From Saprospiraceae bacterium (GTDB lineage: Bacteria > Bacteroidota > Bacteroidia > Chitinophagales > Saprospiraceae), in assembly GCA_016710625.1 (NCBI GenBank), contig JADJVK010000054.1, positions 62,001 to 126,000 on the forward strand: a stretch of 64,000 nucleotides of DNA, in the 5' to 3' direction. The notes under the pieces are model-generated. The model was given only the letters and a program-made list of their open reading frames with translations, made no database searches and was not told where the DNA came from. The position numbers and the translations under genes are program-made. Below, piece by piece: positions 8,778 to 19,140 of this stretch. Each line of letters starts with the position of its first letter. Position 1 is the first letter of the stretch.

Positions 8778-10721
8778 TTATCTAGAAAGATTGATTTTTT
8801 CCGTGATTACTTCAGTTCCATTATCAATAAGTAGTAAGTAATTATCATTGGATAAAGACTCTGGTAAATGCAATTCAACTGTATGATATCCGCTATTCAA
8901 ATAAGAAATTTGTTGATATACCAATTTTCCAGAATTAGATAATACTTTGAAAGATATATTTTGATTCTTTTGGACAATAACCTGCATGTTCAAATCTCCT
9001 TTTGATGGATTTGGGTATAAATTCAATACTCTGAAATTATTCACAGGCCTTACAACTGACACAATATTAGAATAAAAATCGGAACCGTCGATATCTAAGG
9101 TTTTAATTCTATAATAACTTTCAAAAGTTGGATTTTTATCAACAAATTCATAATTCAAGGTATGCAATGAATTTCCTGCCGCTGCAACTTCTCCAATATT
9201 TTCCCAATTGCTATTTGCCCCATCCTTTCTTTGAATTATATGTGTTTTTGTATTTAATTCATTTAAAGTTGACCATAATATTTTATTCGTATTACCTTCT
9301 TTTATAGCTTTTATTTCCACCAATTCTAATGGAAGAGAGGCAATTGAACGAAGTTGAACATTTTGGATGGTAAGGCCACCAGCTGTTAAAGTAGCAGAAA
9401 TTGTTTTTGTTACATAAGCTGATTTAGTATATGTAACAGTAAATGTACCTGGGGTAACTTGACCTGTTGCATAATTACCATTGTAAATTGATAAAGTGCT
9501 ATTCAAGGGGTCCGTATGATTAATTTTAACATCTACACCATTTAATAATTGACCAGTCAAAGAGTCAGTTACAATGCCTTCTAAATAACAGGCATTTTTA
9601 TAGTCAGGTGTTAAAACAAAAAGCTTTCCTGTATCTTGACTCATAGATATACCAGCATTAGAGATATTGGTTACTAATAAATTACCTGATGGAAGATAAG
9701 GGTAAACTCCCCAACAGCCTTTAAAACCATTTCCTGAGCCATTAGGATAAGTATCATATCTTCCTACTTGAACTAGATTACCCGGTCTTGAGATATCAGT
9801 TATTGTGATTCCGTCTGTGTACCAAGAAGTTACAGCAAAATGATCTTTGATGTAAGTATTGTGAACAATAGATCCACTTCCCGGTGTTGGTTGAATTTTA
9901 TCTAATAAAGTGATATTTCCCAAATCACTGATATCAAAACTTGCTAAATAGCTACCTGAGTTTTCATCTGTAGTAAATAAATAGTTTTTGTCATTAGAAG
10001 GCCAAGTATTGTGGCAAAAATAGGTGGGAGTTTGAAAAGTAGCCAAAGTTACTGGCGAATTTTTAACTGTAAAGTCTACTACTCTAACATTTGTTATTCC
10101 AGAATTTCCTAATTCTGCAGCATACATTATGTCATTATCAACATATCCATCGTGAATATATCTTGCAGTTTGCATTCCTGCAAAAACAGGATTGTAAGGA
10201 TCAGTATTTAAATCCAAGGCTATTGCTCCGCCATTTGCTAATCCGGTTGCACCATATATATAACAATAACCCTTTGTAGTATCTACATGTAAAGAATGTG
10301 AACGCTTCAATTGATTTAAAATTCCACCATCTCCATGATATTTTTTAAAAGGGATAGATGGGTTTGGTAAATTTGTCAAATTTGCAATGCCTACACCACC
10401 ATAACCAGAGGGAGTTGATCCTTCTGATGTTATATAAGCATAATTTCCATATGTTTTGATTTCTCTCCAAAGGTTAGTAATTGTATCAGTTAGTTGCTGG
10501 ATAAAGACTGGAGATGCAGGATTTGTTACATCCATCACAACCATGCCATCAGCAACACCAACTAATGCATATTCTTTCCCATCTTTTGCAAACCCCCAAA
10601 TATTTGCACAATATTTTCCGGGCCATTTCACCACAGAATTAAAGGTGACATTATAATCTTGAGAAAAAATAGTATTTGATAGGAAAATATAAAGTACTAA
10701 GAAAAGTAATTTTAATTTCAT
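8778..10721 (-). CDS. Choice-of-anchor B (LVIVD-repeat) secreted protein with T9SS sorting domain
   Basis: 647 aa. A signal peptide ends near F-S-Q (about residue 21). The body (about 25-375) is a string of LVIVD-type repeats (V-M-D-V-T-N-P-A-S-P-V and similar) expected to form a beta-propeller. A carboxypeptidase-regulatory-like domain (about 376-455) and a linker beta-domain follow, then a C-terminal T9SS type A sorting domain starting L-N-L-Y-P-N-P-S-K-G-D. It is predicted to be exported across the outer membrane. Its closest relative in the window is the + strand gene at 13843, sharing E-N-S-G-S-Y-L and the I-Q-P-T-P-G-S-G-S-I-V-H-N-T-Y stretch. Function of the family is not known. Confidence 0.88.
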   Translation of the reverse strand: MKLKLLFLVLYIFLSNTIFSQDYNVTFNSVVKWPGKYCANIWGFAKDGKEYALVGVADGMVVMDVTNPASPVFIQQLTDTITNLWREIKTYGNYAYITSEGSTPSGYGGVGIANLTNLPNPSIPFKKYHGDGGILNQLKRSHSLHVDTTKGYCYIYGATGLANGGAIALDLNTDPYNPVFAGMQTARYIHDGYVDNDIMYAAELGNSGITNVRVVDFTVKNSPVTLATFQTPTYFCHNTWPSNDKNYLFTTDENSGSYLASFDISDLGNITLLDKIQPTPGSGSIVHNTYIKDHFAVTSWYTDGITITDISRPGNLVQVGRYDTYPNGSGNGFKGCWGVYPYLPSGNLLVTNISNAGISMSQDTGKLFVLTPDYKNACYLEGIVTDSLTGQLLNGVDVKINHTDPLNSTLSIYNGNYATGQVTPGTFTVTYTKSAYVTKTISATLTAGGLTIQNVQLRSIASLPLELVEIKAIKEGNTNKILWSTLNELNTKTHIIQRKDGANSNWENIGEVAAAGNSLHTLNYEFVDKNPTFESYYRIKTLDIDGSDFYSNIVSVVRPVNNFRVLNLYPNPSKGDLNMQVIVQKNQNISFKVLSNSGKLVYQQISYLNSGYHTVELHLPESLSNDNYLLLIDNGTEVITEKINLSR

Positions 10722-10803
10722 GATAATTGTCGAAATTTTATTTCTGCAAATTTACAGTTTTTCAACATTATTTTTAATAAAATTTTAATAATCCAAATAA
10801 AAT

Positions 10804-11118
10804 TTATGTAACATTTTCTTTTATCCAATTAAAATATTTTTCATTACAATTTACTTCCCAATTCATGATACATGGAACTTCATATGTATGTAAATTTTCA
10901 ATTTTAGCAATAGTTGAATCAATTTTTTTTGGTAGCGTTTTAAGAATAGCAACAAGTTCGTCTTCGTTTTCAATATTATCCTTCCACCAATAGCAAGATT
11001 GAATTGGAATTATGTTGTAACAGGCTATAAATCTTTCGTTTATAAGTGTATCGCAAACGGTTTTTAATATTTTTTCATCAGGGAAAGTGCAATATATAAG
11101 TGTAATAGTTGATGGCAT
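10804..11118 (-). CDS. cutA: CutA1 family divalent-cation tolerance protein
   Basis: 104 aa, the normal size of this small trimeric ferredoxin-like protein. The family pattern is visible: T-L-I-Y-C-T-F-P-D near the N-terminus, A-C-Y-N-I-I-P-I-Q-S-C-Y-W-W in the middle, E-x-E-x-x-x-I-L-K-T next and the Y-E-V-P-C-I block near the end. CutA1 is linked to copper tolerance in some bacteria, but the role is unsettled. It is divergent from the S9 peptidase gene (68-base gap) and faces away from it. Confidence 0.9.
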   Translation of the reverse strand: MPSTITLIYCTFPDEKILKTVCDTLINERFIACYNIIPIQSCYWWKDNIENEDELVAILKTLPKKIDSTIAKIENLHTYEVPCIMNWEVNCNEKYFNWIKENVT

Positions 11119-11186
11119 AACAAATTTTATTTATTTGATTTGAAAATATTATTCAATAAAAAAATTAGCTTTACAAAAAAAAAATA

Positions 11187-13794
11187 ATGCGAAATCTGTT
11201 GCTCTTTATTCTGATTATTTCTGCCAATATACTGATTTCTCAAAATAATCAACATAAAAAAGTGCTAGACCATAAAGATTTGGTTACTTGGAACAAAATG
11301 GACCAAGTTCAAATCTCTCAAAATGGCAACTATGTACTTTATAGGGTGTTTAGTGAGATAAATGACCCCAAAGTGGTTGTTTATAACAAAAATAATCAAA
11401 AAGAATTTATAATCAATAGAGCAAGTGAAGCAAAGTTTTATGGTGAAAAGTTTGTTGTCTTAAAAGTCAAAATTCCAGTTGATTCCCTTCGACAACTGAA
11501 AAGGAAAAAGACGAATGAAAATGATTTGCCAAAAGATACTTGTTATTTAGTGCGATTAGATAGTTTTAAAATAGAGAAAATCAGTAATTTGAAAAGTTGG
11601 AAAATTATTGAATCTGATTCAGGAAATGCAATGTGCATTCAACTGGAACCCTCCAAAAAAGTAACACAAGATACGACCATTAAAAAGAAATGGAAACCTG
11701 AAAACAAAGAGAATGGTAGTAAGTTGATAGTTTTCCAAAATGAGAAAAAAGAAACTTTTAATTATGTGAAAGATTTTAATATTGCTGACAAACAAAATGC
11801 TATTTTATTTCTAACAACAGGTGAAGATTCAATAAATCGAAATAAGCTTTACTATATTCCAGCAAATTCAAAAAATTTTGAACCCAAATTAATCGTAGAT
11901 ACCACTGAATCAATTAAAAACCTGACCCTTCATCCTGAAAAAAATTCCTTTGCTTTCTTACAAGATGCTGACACTAGTAAAACCAATATTAACCGAAAAT
12001 ATCAACTATTTTTATGGAAAGATAGCCAAATAAAAAGAGTTTCAGCGGAACATTTGAAAAATCAATCTTTGATTTTGTCAGATGCTGGCATTCTGCAATT
12101 CAATCCAAAAACGAATTATTTGTTGTATGCTGCAGCAAAACCATTAGCGGTTCAAGATACCAATGTTGTACCTGATGAAATCGTAAATGTTGAAGTTTGG
12201 AATTCGCTGAAAGGAAAATTATATACTCAGCAAAATGTTGATGCAGAAAAAGATAAAAACAAAATTTGATGTATATATCAATAATGCATTGACAAACAAT
12301 AATTTAGTAGGAATCAAAGGTTTGCTAAATTTACCCTCTTTATCACCAAACAAGCAATATTTATTGTGGTTCAATCCAATTGATACTACTTGGAATTCCT
12401 ATCATATTGCTGATAATCAATTTGTTAAAATCACAAATAACAAAGTTGCTACATTTTATGATCATGAGAATGACCAACCTGATTATCCAAATGTTTACGG
12501 AGTAGCAACTTGGCTCGATAAGGATGAAAATGTGCTGATTTATGATGAATTAGACTTGTGGATGGTGGACCCATCAGGGAAAATGAGCCCTTATCGATTG
12601 ACAAATGGAAAAGAAACTCATACAGAATATCGGTATATTCATTTAGACAAAAAGAATAATTATTTAGTTGGAAGAGATTCGATTTTGTTACATACTACTG
12701 ATAAAAATACCTATGAAGAAGGTTATGTTTGGTATTCCATATCAAAAAATCGATTTTATCCAATTGTAAAAGAGAATTTGAGTTATTCCAGCAGAATTTA
12801 TTTTGATAAAAAACTGAAAACTGCCCTATTTGCAAAAGAATCATTTTTGCAATATCCAGATTTACAATTGGTTAATAATTTGAATTTTAATAAACTTGAA
12901 AAAATTTCAGATGTTAATCCACAACAAAAAAATTACAATTGGGGAACAATAGAATTGGTGAAATGGATCGATCCAGATGGTAAATTGACAAAGGGTTTGT
13001 TAGTGAAACCTGCTGATTTTGACCCAAATAAAAAATATCCTATGATTGTCAATTTCTATGAAAAAGAAAGTGATAATATTTTGAGACATAGAGCTCCTGA
13101 GCCGAATAGGTCTTCTATAAATTATGTATTTTATGCCAGTCGTGGCTATGTGATTTTCAATCCAGATATTACTTATAAAATAGGCTATCCTGGTAAAAGT
13201 GCTTTAGATATTGTTGAGTCGGGAGTGAAATATATTTTATCCAAAGGATTTGTCGATCCCAATAGAGTAGGGATTCAAGGTCATAGTTGGGGTGGTTACC
13301 AAATTGCCTACATTCTCACCAAATCCAAGATGTTCAGATGTGCTGAATCGGGTGCACCTGTAGTGAATATGACCAGTGCTTACGGCGGAATTCGATGGGA
13401 AACTGGCTTGAGTAGGATGTTCCAATATGAAAAGGCACAAAGTAGGTTGGGAGCAACACTTTGGGAAAATCCAAAATTGTATTTAGAAAATTCTCCATTG
13501 TTTGAAATGGATAAAGTAACTACTCCAGTTTTAGTGATGAGCAATGATAAAGATGGTCATGTGCCTTGGTATCAAGGTATTGAATATTTTATGGCACTGA
13601 GAAGATTGGGTAAACCAGCTTGGTTATTGAATTACAATGGAGAGCCCCATTGGCCAGTGAAATTACAGAATAGGATTGATTTTAATATTAGAATGCAGCA
13701 GTATTTTGACTATTATTTGAAAGACTATAATATGACTTCATGGATGAGTGAAGAGATGAAGTCATATGAAAAAGGAATCAATCTAGGATATTAA
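11187..13794 (+). CDS. S9 family (prolyl oligopeptidase-like) secreted peptidase, frameshifted
   Basis: The gene is split into 11187-12269 and 12235-13794 by a single-base shift near 12250-12265 in an A-rich run; joined, it encodes about 868 aa. A signal peptide ends at I-L-I-S-Q. A beta-propeller fills the first two thirds and an alpha/beta-hydrolase domain the last third. The catalytic Ser lies in G-H-S-W-G-G, the Asp in S-N-D-K-D-G-H and the His in G-E-P-H-W-P, all in the second piece. Such enzymes cut peptides in the periplasm. The active site is complete, so a consensus error is more likely than true loss. Confidence 0.88.
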
Positions 13795-13797
13795 TAT

Positions 13798-13826
13798 TTT
13801 GAAATATAAAATTTATAGTACATTTG
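13798..13826 (+). promoter_or_regulatory. Promoter of the second LVIVD gene
   Basis: TTTG (13798-13801), 17-base spacer, TACATTTG (13819-13826): a full match to TAnnTTTG. The ATG at 13843 lies 16 bases beyond it, implying a very short leader. Confidence 0.6.
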
Positions 13827-13842
13827 TTCAAATTAAATAAAT

Positions 13843-16227
13843 ATGAGAGTATTTTTTACAATTTTTATGACATTCATTTTTGTACAATTATTTGCACAAA
13901 ATTATAATTTAGTACAAAGATCATCTGTTAAATACCCTGGTCAAGTACTTGCCAATGTTTGGACTTATGCTGCTAATGGAAGAGAATATGCTTTAGTTGG
14001 AGCTTCCAAAGGAATGAGTATAGTGGATGTGACCAACCCAGACCAACCCAAAGAAATCAAACAACTTTTGGATGGAATTGATAATAGTTGGAGAGAAATT
14101 AAAACATATAAAAACTTTGCCTATATCACTACTGAAGGTGGTGGAGGTTTAGCAATTGCTGACTTATCTAAATTACCAGATACAATAATTCCATTTCATA
14201 AATATACAGGAGACAAAGAAATAATTGGAAAGTTGGGTAGGATACATGCTTTGCATGTAGATACTACAAAAGGGTTTGTATATTGTTATGGTACGACTGG
14301 AGTTGCCAATGGTGGTGCAGTGATTTTAGATTTAAATCAAGATCCATTCAATCCAACTTATGCTGGGGAATACAACGTGAATTATATCCACGACGGATAT
14401 GTCGATAATGACACTTTATATGGCTCTCATATCTATCAAGGCTATTTTTCAGTGATAGATTGTAAGGACAAAAAGAATCCAAAAGTACTTCAAACCACTT
14501 TGACGCCTACTAAATTTACTCATAATACTTGGTTGGATAATAGTAAAAAATACTGCTTTTCAACGGATGAAAACAGTGGCTCTTACTTAGGATCATTTGA
14601 TATTTCAGATTTGGATAATATCACCTTACTGGATAAAATCCAACCTACTCCGGGTTCAGGATCCATAGTGCATAATACATATATTAGAGGTGATTTTGCA
14701 ATAACCTCTTGGTATAAAGATGGTTTTACAATAACTGACATTTCTCGTCCTCAAAATTTAATCCAAGTTGGTCATTTTGATTTATATCCTCAAGGTTCTG
14801 GAAATGGCTTTGAAGGGACTTGGGGTGTTGCTCCTTATTTGCCATCAGGTACGATAATTTGTTCGAATATCAGAGAAACCATCAATAATCAGAATGCTGG
14901 TGTGATGTATGTAATGACTCCAAATTATGTAAAAGCAGCATATTTAGAAGGGAAAGTAACTGAAAAAGGAAAAGGTACACCTATTAATGATGTGAAAGTG
15001 ACAATTGCTGGAGGTGATCCATTATCTGATGGTTTGACAGATTTGTCTGGTAATTACAAAACTGGTCAATATTCTGTTGGCAAATTTGATGTTACATTTA
15101 CAAAACAAGGCTTTGGACCAAAAACAGTCAATGTGGAGTTGAAAAGGGGAGAAGTGGTAATATTAAATGTGGAATTGGAATCTTTAGGTGCTATCACTTT
15201 AAATACTGCTGAGAAAATAAATAACAACCCTTTACCAAAAGGAAAGTTTTTATTTAAAAATGCAACTGCTACTTATAATGGAGAAACAGATGCAGCAGGT
15301 TATTTGAAAATAGATGCTTTTGCAGAAGGTGACTATGAAGTGATTGTTGGAGCTTGGGGATATGATTATTATTATAATCCAAAATTAACTATTAAAAATG
15401 GAGATGCTCTGAATTTCAAATTAGATAAAAAATATAGAGACGATTTTGTTTTTGATTACAATTGGTCAGTTTCTGGAACAGCGCCAAGAGGTATTTGGGT
15501 GAGAGATGTACCAGTAGGAACTATATATCAAAATAGCCAGATCAATACTGGAAATGATGTAGCTAACGATTTAGGAGATAAATGTTTTATTACTGGTAAT
15601 GGTGGTGGAAATCCGCAAGATGATGATGTGGATGATGGAGAGACAATTATAACGAGTTCAGCTATGGATTTAACTACTTATACTGACCCATCTGTGAACT
15701 ATAGTACTTGGTTTTTTGATGGCGGACCTTTCCAAAATCCAAATGATTCATTGATAATTTCGATTTCTAATGGTTCTCAAGTTGTTAATTTAGAAGTGAT
15801 TACAAAATCTGAAAGCAAATGGAAAGCAAAATCTTCAATAAAATTGAAAGGATTACTTCCATTAACAAATAACATGAAAATAATCGTAAAAACTGCTGAT
15901 ATAAATCCTGGACAATGGGTGGAAGCAGCTTTTGATGAATTTTCTATTACGGAAGGTTCAGTTGCGAATTTTGATTTAGAAAATTTTGTTTTTTCTGTTG
16001 CACCCAATCCATCCATCAACTATTTTTCAGTAAGATATAATGTAGGAATGATGCATCAACCAACGCTGAATATCAGTGCAATAGATGGAAGAATAATGCA
16101 AAATATTCGTTTAGAAAAATCGAGTAATGAACTAAATTTCGGGGAGAATTTACCAGCTGGAATTTATTTTATTAGTCTTCAAGACCAACAAAATATTATA
16201 AAAACAGTAAAAGTTGTAAAAAAATAA
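13843..16227 (+). CDS. Choice-of-anchor B (LVIVD-repeat) secreted protein with T9SS sorting domain
   Basis: 794 aa. A signal peptide ends at L-F-A-Q. LVIVD repeats span about 22-370, then a carboxypeptidase-regulatory-like domain (about 372-450), a second regulatory-like beta-domain, an extra beta-rich domain (about 530-700) absent from the paralogue at 8778, and a T9SS type A tail starting F-S-V-A-P-N-P-S. The two paralogues lie in inverted orientation around cutA and the S9 peptidase. Export to the surface is expected from the tail; the ligand is unknown. It is followed after one base by a small membrane protein gene. Confidence 0.88.
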   Translation: MRVFFTIFMTFIFVQLFAQNYNLVQRSSVKYPGQVLANVWTYAANGREYALVGASKGMSIVDVTNPDQPKEIKQLLDGIDNSWREIKTYKNFAYITTEGGGGLAIADLSKLPDTIIPFHKYTGDKEIIGKLGRIHALHVDTTKGFVYCYGTTGVANGGAVILDLNQDPFNPTYAGEYNVNYIHDGYVDNDTLYGSHIYQGYFSVIDCKDKKNPKVLQTTLTPTKFTHNTWLDNSKKYCFSTDENSGSYLGSFDISDLDNITLLDKIQPTPGSGSIVHNTYIRGDFAITSWYKDGFTITDISRPQNLIQVGHFDLYPQGSGNGFEGTWGVAPYLPSGTIICSNIRETINNQNAGVMYVMTPNYVKAAYLEGKVTEKGKGTPINDVKVTIAGGDPLSDGLTDLSGNYKTGQYSVGKFDVTFTKQGFGPKTVNVELKRGEVVILNVELESLGAITLNTAEKINNNPLPKGKFLFKNATATYNGETDAAGYLKIDAFAEGDYEVIVGAWGYDYYYNPKLTIKNGDALNFKLDKKYRDDFVFDYNWSVSGTAPRGIWVRDVPVGTIYQNSQINTGNDVANDLGDKCFITGNGGGNPQDDDVDDGETIITSSAMDLTTYTDPSVNYSTWFFDGGPFQNPNDSLIISISNGSQVVNLEVITKSESKWKAKSSIKLKGLLPLTNNMKIIVKTADINPGQWVEAAFDEFSITEGSVANFDLENFVFSVAPNPSINYFSVRYNVGMMHQPTLNISAIDGRIMQNIRLEKSSNELNFGENLPAGIYFISLQDQQNIIKTVKVVKK

Positions 16228-16228
16228 T

Positions 16229-16498
16229 ATGGACAAATCATCAATTTATATGATCATTATAGGTGCCTTGGCTGGATATGTGGCAGGGAATCTATACAAA
16301 GGTGAAAACTATGGTTTACTTGGAAATATTGTAATTGGTGTGATTGGTAGTGTGGTTGGTGGATATATTTTCAGATTATTGAATGTGAAATTAGAAGCTG
16401 GTTTTATTGGCTCTTTAGTAACTGCGACAGTGGGTGCCATCGTTGCATTATGGCTGATTCAAAAAATAAGTGGTGGAAGTAGAAGAGTTCGTCGTTAA
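16229..16498 (+). CDS. GlsB/YeaQ/YmgE-family stress-response membrane protein
   Basis: 89 aa with three glycine-rich transmembrane segments (about 6-22, 29-50, 58-80), the G-x-x-A-G-Y-x-A-G-N-L turn and the I-V-I-G-V-I-G-S-V-V-G-G repeat that mark transglycosylase-associated/GlsB proteins. The tail is basic (S-R-R-V-R-R). The ATG is one base after the stop of the LVIVD gene, so the two are probably translated from one message. The family is often stress-induced; its mechanism is unknown. Confidence 0.85.
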   Translation: MDKSSIYMIIIGALAGYVAGNLYKGENYGLLGNIVIGVIGSVVGGYIFRLLNVKLEAGFIGSLVTATVGAIVALWLIQKISGGSRRVRR

Positions 16499-16538
16499 TC
16501 TAAATAATGCTTGATTTAATAGCTTTTATTTCTTGTTT

Positions 16539-16546
16539 TATATTTG
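16539..16546 (+). promoter_or_regulatory. Putative -7 box for the TerC gene
   Basis: TATATTTG matches TAnnTTTG perfectly, 56 bases before the ATG at 16603. The -33 region has only weak TTG-like sequence. Confidence 0.45.
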
Positions 16547-16602
16547 TAATTGAACTATTACAAACCTAAAAACAGTTAACTCTAAAAACTAAAATAAATT
16601 TT

Positions 16603-17163
16603 ATGGAATATTTCGAATCAATATTTGGTGCAGGCACCTATTCTAGTTTACTGATTATACTCAATTTAATACTAATTGAAAGCTTATTATCTGTTGATAA
16701 TGCGGCAGTATTGGCGACAATGGTAAGGAATTTACCAGAAGAACAGCAAAAGAAAGCATTGAGAATAGGATTGATTTTAGCCTATATATTCAGAGGAACT
16801 TGTTTGATATTAGCTGCTTGGTTAATAAAAATTGCTTGGCTAAAACTGGCTGGTGGCTTGTATTTAGTGTATTTATGTCTGCATTATTATTACAAGAAAT
16901 ATGTAAAACACAAAGAATTTAAAGAAGAAATCGAGGAAGAAATCCACGATGTAGAAGCAGTTACTCATTTGCCAATCGAAAAGAAGAATGTGCTTGGATT
17001 GAATAAATTTTGGTCAACTGTGTTGATGGTAGAGATAATGGATTTAACCTTTTCGTTAGACAATGTTTTCGCTGCAGTTGCATTTACTGATAATATTTAT
17101 TTGATTTGTACTGGTGTTTTCATTGGTATCAACAATGCGAATTGTTGCAGGATATTTTTGTGA
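16603..17163 (+). CDS. TerC-family integral membrane protein, 3' end corrupted
   Basis: The readable part is 186 aa. It has the two acidic membrane motifs of TerC/Alx proteins, S-V-D-N-A-A-V-L-A-T-M near residue 30 and L-T-F-S-L-D-N-V-F-A near 148, within hydrophobic helices; these proteins are linked to metal-ion (Mn) export. The stop at 17161-17163 is false: shifting frame gives M-R-I-V-A-G-Y-F and then, after an extra A, V-K-L / M-T-K-F-P-F-L-D-E, the normal TerC continuation. Beyond 17230 errors multiply and the frame cannot be followed. A full-length family member has roughly 250-350 aa. Confidence 0.88.
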   Translation: MEYFESIFGAGTYSSLLIILNLILIESLLSVDNAAVLATMVRNLPEEQQKKALRIGLILAYIFRGTCLILAAWLIKIAWLKLAGGLYLVYLCLHYYYKKYVKHKEFKEEIEEEIHDVEAVTHLPIEKKNVLGLNKFWSTVLMVEIMDLTFSLDNVFAAVAFTDNIYLICTGVFIGINNANCCRIFL

Positions 17164-19140
17164 AACTGAATGACGAAATTTCCATTTTTGGATGAGAAAT
17201 TGTTTTTCTTGTTTGGGTTTTTTAGGATCAAAATTAGGCTATCTTATTTTGTTTCGGGGGGGTTGGGTAAATATGCCCCCTTTTGTGGAATAAGACAACA
17301 GACCAGACAGTTTTTTCGGTTGAAGGAGGCATCTTTTTTTTCCCATCCATTCTATCATCGCGTATTTATTTTTCACGAGGGGGGGAGAGGAGAATTATGT
17401 GGGGTAGTGGGGGTTTTTATTAGAATGGTAGGTTATTTAATTGTTGTAGCATTTCATGAGGGTAGAGGTAGAAATTTATTTAATTAATTGTTTTAGTAGA
17501 ACAGCAAATATACAAAGTTAGTTTACAAATTACAAAAAAACAAATATTTAAATTGGGAAAATTGGGAGTAGGGAGAATAGAGAGAAAAAAGGGATTTAAA
17601 AATAAAAGAAAAAATAAAAGATAACATAATTGGCAAGAAAAAATAATAAAAAAAAAAAAAAAAGTCCACTGGGGGGAAGGGTTTTGGGGGAAAAAAAAAA
17701 AGAGAAAAAATGGGGAGAGGGAAAAGAGGGTAGAAAAAAAAAAAGAAAAAAGAAAAAAAAAGAAAAAAGAAGAAAAAAAGGGAAAAAAAAAGGAAGATAG
17801 AGAAAAAAAAAGAAAAAAAAAAAAAAAAAGTTAAAAAAAAGAAAATAAGGAAAAGGGGTGAAAAATAAATTTTGAATATTTTTATGGGAGTTAAAATGGG
17901 GGGGCAACACGGTGGTGAAAAGTTTTTTTAAAAAGAGAAAAAAAAAAACAAAAAAAAGGGGTGGGAGACAATTGGGGAAAGTGAAGGGGCGGCGCGTGAA
18001 AGTTGGTGGGGGGGGGAGAAAAGAGTAAAGAGTAGAAAAGGAGAAGGGGAGGGGGGTGATAACAAATTTGGGGAAAAGTAAAAGTATTTTTTTGGGGAGA
18101 TTTAAAAAAAAAAAAAGGAGGGGAAGAAAAGAAAAAAAAAAAGGGGGGGGGGGGAGAGGAGGGGGGAAAAAGGAGGGAGAAACGGAGTGTTAGGGGGGGG
18201 GGAACCAAAAAAAAAAAATAGGAAAGGAAAAAGAAAAAAAGGAAGGAGGGAAAAAAAAAGAAAAAAAAAAAAGAAAAAAAAAAAAAAAAAAAGTAATTTT
18301 TGGGGAAGGAGGAGGAAAAAAAGAAAAAAGGGGAAAAAGAAGAAAAAGGAAGAAAAAAGAAAAATTTGATTTTGAGAAAAGTGTGGGAATGTGTGAAAAA
18401 AAGGTGGCGAGGGGCAAGGAAAAAAAAGATTTGGGGGGGGGGAGGAGAAAAAAGAAAAAAAATTTTAGGGGAAGGGAAGGAGAAAAAAGAAAAAGGGAAA
18501 AAAAAGGAAAGGAGGGAAAAAAAGAAAAAAAAAATGAGGGGGGGGAAAAAGAAGGAAAGAGGGGGGGAAAAAAAGGAGAGTTTACAGAAAAAGAAAAAGG
18601 GAAAAAGAGGGGGAGGAAAAGTGAGGGGGGGTTGTTTGGGGGGAAAGGGGGGGGGGGAGCCGATTTGGAAATTTTTGAGAAAGTGTTTGCGTAAAAGGAA
18701 AAAAGGGAAAGAGGGCAGAGGAAAAAGTTGTGTATTGGGGTGGGGGAAAAGGGGGAGGGAGGTGGAGGGGGGGGGGGTTTCAGGGAGGGGGAGAGAAGGG
18801 GAAAGCAGGGGGGTGGGGGAGGAAAAGAAACGAATTGGGAGGGAGAGTAAGGGGGGGGGGAGAGGGGGGGGGGAAGGGAAAGGGAGGGGGGTAGGGAAAA
18901 AGGGGGGGGAAAGGAAAAAGTTGGAAGAGGGGGAAAAAAAAAAGTAGGGGGACGGGGTGGAGAGGGAGGGAGAAAGGAAAAAAAGAGGGAGAGGAAAAAA
19001 AGTTAAGGGGGAAAAGTTAAAGAAAAAAAAAAAAAAAAAAAAGGAAGGTTAAAGGGGGGGTTATTGGAGGGGGGGAAAAAAAGGGAAAAAAAAATGGGGA
19101 AGGAAAAAAAAGGGGGGGGACTGGCTGGCAGGAAAAAAGA
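17164..19140. other. Low-quality / almost pure A-G block, no supportable genes
   Basis: From 17164 to about 17480 the sequence is recognisable as TerC 3' coding DNA with growing numbers of indels and G-runs. About 17490-17550 resembles ordinary intergenic DNA. From about 17560 to 19120 the + strand is nearly only A and G in irregular runs, with C almost absent and T rare. From about 19110 normal composition returns through a damaged start of the GxxExxY gene. Frames in this block encode only Lys/Gly/Glu- or Phe/Pro-rich strings and should not be annotated. The most likely explanation is two bad read ends joined in assembly. Confidence 0.8.

Noticed and set aside
17170..17487. A 105-codon frame after TerC
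   Set aside because: Its start (M-T-K-F-P-F-L-D-E) is the continuation of TerC in a shifted frame, not a separate gene.
17596..19000. Several open frames of 60-215 codons in the A/G block, encoding Lys/Gly/Glu- or Phe/Pro-rich proteins
   Set aside because: They exist only because A/G-only sequence has few stop codons on some frames. Composition is unlike any gene here and no motif is present.
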